Assembly (NCBI GenBank): GCA_024275615.1
Contig: JAJRYU010000300.1
Location: forward strand, 1-6,919
Source: Planctomycetota bacterium
GTDB taxonomy: Bacteria > Planctomycetota > GCA-002687715 > DRQF01
Length of the DNA: 6,919 nt
Reading direction: 5' to 3'
Translations under genes and position numbers: made by a program
Notes under the pieces: generated by a model
What the model was told of the DNA's origin: nothing
Database searches by the model: none
Seen by the model: only the letters and a program-made list of their open reading frames with translations
Part shown: positions 4,334 through 6,919 of the stretch, piece by piece
Layout of the letters: the number at the start of each line of letters is the position of its first letter
How positions within the stretch are numbered: position 1 is the stretch's first letter

Positions 4334-6919
4334 ATGATGAGCGGTATCCGGAGTTTGATAAGTATTTGCTTAATCTGTCTTTCTACTTCTCTTTGGGGAG
4401 CCACGTCCCCTCAGAATCAGCCGCCCACGGTTTCCCTGGTGCCGGTTGCCACTCTCACCCCCGGAAGCACCCTCGTCACTCTGACTGCAAATGTGACAGA
4501 TGACGGCTTGCCGATGGGGAACAGTCTGAGCTTCACTTGGTGCAAATATACGGGACCAGGACCCGTGCAATTCGACACAGCCAACGCTGCGCAAACAACT
4601 GCTCAATTTGACCAAGCGGGGGTCTACGAAATCAAGTTCATCGCTGATGATGGGGCCGCGTCATCTTTCGATATTCTCACGGTCACTGTGTCCCCTGTCA
4701 GCGGGTTACCCCCTGTTGTCACCAATATTCTGAATTCATTTGCGAATCCTTCCTTGGATCCACTCTTTGCCGACCGTTTCTTGACGCTCATTCAAAACAC
4801 ATCACCACTCAACACAACCGGGGCGGCCTACTACGCCCAGGTAGACCCTCAGAATCTCAAAACTACTTTTGCCGACTTCAAACTGAATAATGGTTTTCCT
4901 CCCGGAAGTCCTTCCCTAGTTGCGACAGTAGGGGAGTCCCAATCCGGTTGTTGTACAGCGGGTGTCTATGGCAACGCTGGTGACTTGGGTTTTGGGCGAC
5001 GCATGGTCATGAGTCGGACTGGACCGGACATTGCTTTTTGGGTGACCAATTATCTGACTGTTCATGATGCTGTCATCGAAGACCCTGCCGGTATTATCCT
5101 GACCGTGTGCATGGAGTATTCGACGACACCGGGGGCGAGTACAACCGCTCGCTATGTGAAGTTTTTCATGTATGACGCGAGCGGCAATCGTATTACCGAT
5201 GTGAATTTTGATGGGCGGGGTCCGAAACCTGTTCCGCTGGCTTGCAATGCCTGTCACGGCGGCGTGTATGCCACTGGGGGAACCATTCCTCCCAATGGCA
5301 ACATGGGAGCCTACTTCATGCCTTTCGATCTCGATCAATTCGATTTTTCCTGCGAAGGGGCAACGAGCCGAGCTTCACATGAAGACGCATTCAAGGAATT
5401 CAACGCCGCCATTCTTCAAAGTGACGCACCGACACCCATCAAAGATCTGGTCAAGGGTTGGTACGGGGGGTTTGGCCTGCCAAGCTCGACCCAGAACTCA
5501 AAATGGGTGCCGCCGGGGTGGAAGACTGAACCGGAGCTCTATCGCAAGGTGGTGGCCCAGTCCTGTCGGAATTGTCATCTCACTCGGACTAGCGCGACAC
5601 TAAACTTCGACAGCGCATCTGATTTTGTCGCGCAACAATCGCAGATCAATGGCAGTATCGTCTTCGGACCTACAGCCGCTGGTTATCGCATGCCCCATGC
5701 TGAAGCGACATGGGAGAGGTTTTGGTTGTCAACGACGCCTCATCAACCAGCCATGCTATCCTCAGCATTTGTCAACGGGGCCTTTGTCGGTCTTGGGCCT
5801 CCCGCTGGTCGCGTTTTTGTCGATGCTTCAGCTCTTGGTGCAAACGATGGCAGCACATGGACTGACGCCTTCGCGTCTCTGACTGCGGCCTTTGACGCCG
5901 CTGCTCTTCCTGGTTCATCGATCACTGAAATCTGGGTTGCCGCAGGTACTTATTTGCCGGACGTTTCCGGTCTTGCTAATCCGCGAGATGCCACCTTCAA
6001 TATTCCGGATGGCATCAAGATCTACGGTGGATTCCTGAGTGGGGATTCGCTTGTGGAGGACAGGGTTCCAGGTGCTAATCCCTCTATTCTAAGCGGTGAT
6101 CTCTTGGCTGATGATCTGGTGGTTGGCAACACTGACAACGTGTTTCATGTCGTTACTTTCAATCAAGCAAGCAGCGCTACTATCTTGGACGGTTTCGAAA
6201 TTCGTGGTGGCAATGCGGTGGGGGCGGCTGATCCTCGTGGTGCAGGAATCTACATGGTTGGTGGAGCTCCCGTGTTGATTCGCAACAATGTTGTCGACAA
6301 CAATGCTGCATCGGCTGGAGGTATGTTTGTCGACGGTGCCGGCCCTCGACTCATTTCAACGTCTTTTTACGACAATGACGGCGACATCCTTGCGGGTGGG
6401 ATTTGGATGCTCAACGGCAGTGATGTCACTATTGAGAATTCTATTTTCTCCTACAACCGCGCAGAGGGTGTCGACGGTGATGCCGGATTTTGTTTGGCTG
6501 ATGGCGGCACTCTTCGACTGAAGAATTGCACGATCTACCGCAACTACACCATGCGTTCCGCCGGAGGACTCTTGGCGCGCGCCGGGGCAACAGTAGAGAT
6601 CAGCAATACGATTTTTTGGCGGAACTGTGTCAGTGGCGTGACCACAGAAGATGAGCAGATTTGGATCGATAATTCCATGGGACTCGTGTCTTTCCAAATC
6701 GACTATTCCGTGATCCAAGGACTCACGGGAGCCTTGGGGGGGACTGGGAATCTCGGCAATGATCCTCAATTCGTCAACGGTTCCGGCGTCGACGGGCAAA
6801 TCGGGACTCTTGATGATGATCTGCGATTGCAAGATGGATCCCCTCTCGTTGACGCCGGCAACAACGATCTCGTTCCCTTGGATAGCTTCGATCTGGATGT
6901 CGATTTCAATGTCGGCGAA
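4334..6919 (+). CDS. Large secreted protein: PKD-like domain, diheme cytochrome c block, right-handed beta-helix (C-terminus outside window)
   Basis: Open from 4334 to the window end, 862 codons visible. Residues 1-23 are a signal peptide (ICLICLSTSLWGA). Residues about 30-120 form an Ig/PKD-like fold (PPTVSL, VTLTANVTDDGLP, FTWCKYTGPG, DQAGVYEIKFIADDGA, LTVTVS). Residues about 128-480 form a cytochrome block containing DLGFGRRM (217-224), a first heme site C304-N-A-C-H308-GG with a possible Met ligand at M329-P, and a second C411-R-N-C-H415 with M453-P in YRMPHAEATW. From V494 (VFVDASALGANDGSTW) a right-handed parallel beta-helix begins, with repeated asparagine-rich turns (IRNNVVDNN, TIENSIFSYN, LKNCTIYRN) and the usual late motif DDDLRLQDGSPLVDAGNND, so the domain probably closes soon after the edge. 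It should act outside the cytoplasm, because heme attachment requires the periplasmic maturation system. GAGGGG precedes tandem ATGs at 4334 and 4337; the second has better spacing. Redox partner and ligand are unknown. Confidence 0.88.
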   Translation, partial: MMSGIRSLISICLICLSTSLWGATSPQNQPPTVSLVPVATLTPGSTLVTLTANVTDDGLPMGNSLSFTWCKYTGPGPVQFDTANAAQTTAQFDQAGVYEIKFIADDGAASSFDILTVTVSPVSGLPPVVTNILNSFANPSLDPLFADRFLTLIQNTSPLNTTGAAYYAQVDPQNLKTTFADFKLNNGFPPGSPSLVATVGESQSGCCTAGVYGNAGDLGFGRRMVMSRTGPDIAFWVTNYLTVHDAVIEDPAGIILTVCMEYSTTPGASTTARYVKFFMYDASGNRITDVNFDGRGPKPVPLACNACHGGVYATGGTIPPNGNMGAYFMPFDLDQFDFSCEGATSRASHEDAFKEFNAAILQSDAPTPIKDLVKGWYGGFGLPSSTQNSKWVPPGWKTEPELYRKVVAQSCRNCHLTRTSATLNFDSASDFVAQQSQINGSIVFGPTAAGYRMPHAEATWERFWLSTTPHQPAMLSSAFVNGAFVGLGPPAGRVFVDASALGANDGSTWTDAFASLTAAFDAAALPGSSITEIWVAAGTYLPDVSGLANPRDATFNIPDGIKIYGGFLSGDSLVEDRVPGANPSILSGDLLADDLVVGNTDNVFHVVTFNQASSATILDGFEIRGGNAVGAADPRGAGIYMVGGAPVLIRNNVVDNNAASAGGMFVDGAGPRLISTSFYDNDGDILAGGIWMLNGSDVTIENSIFSYNRAEGVDGDAGFCLADGGTLRLKNCTIYRNYTMRSAGGLLARAGATVEISNTIFWRNCVSGVTTEDEQIWIDNSMGLVSFQIDYSVIQGLTGALGGTGNLGNDPQFVNGSGVDGQIGTLDDDLRLQDGSPLVDAGNNDLVPLDSFDLDVDFNVGE

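Noticed and set aside
6356..6832. A 158-codon minus-strand open frame at the right end, and a similar one at 4916-5338
   Set aside because: Both are antisense to the continuous PKD/cytochrome/beta-helix frame and their translations show no recognisable motif; Asp-rich codons on the sense strand create such open frames.

Overview
The window reads as chromosome of a Gram-negative, envelope-rich environmental bacterium. Clues are long secreted proteins with Sec signal peptides, a lipobox lipoprotein, Asp-rich M14-type peptidase homologues, and a PKD / multi-heme / right-handed beta-helix protein. This mix recalls Planctomycetota and similar large-genome aquatic lineages, but no taxonomic marker is present, so that is an inference with modest confidence. 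Base composition looks roughly balanced to slightly GC-rich by eye (not counted). I saw no tRNA, rRNA, CRISPR array, insertion sequence or phage gene.

Layout. The left half (1-3517) is on the minus strand and is read from right to left. It holds a small glycine-zipper/TPR lipoprotein (2957-3517), then a 585-aa secreted M14 carboxypeptidase-like protein (1101-2858), then a second M14 carboxypeptidase (1-1104, cut by the window edge) whose ATG overlaps the previous stop codon as ATGA. A divergent intergenic region (3518-3712) separates this from the plus-strand right half. That half holds a MarR-type winged-helix regulator (3713-4177) and a very large secreted protein (4334 to beyond 6919). The large protein joins an Ig/PKD-like domain, a two-heme c-type cytochrome block and a right-handed parallel beta-helix.

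The main finding is the M14 pair. The two proteins align collinearly from signal peptide to active site, including the same Asp-rich insertions. The downstream one keeps every M14 landmark: HxxE zinc ligands, Asn-Arg substrate motif, third zinc His and catalytic Glu. The upstream one has lost all of these while keeping an intact 585-codon frame and the C-terminal domain. The arrangement is a translationally coupled pseudopeptidase plus active peptidase. The start codon of the pseudopeptidase abuts a perfect 11-bp inverted repeat with no visible Shine-Dalgarno sequence, which suggests unusual control of the pair.

Possible working relationship (inference): the lipoprotein and the two peptidase-like proteins act in the periplasm or envelope. 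The MarR regulator may control the divergent lipoprotein gene and perhaps its own gene through a dyad at 3599-3616. The large heme/beta-helix protein is probably a separate transcription unit.
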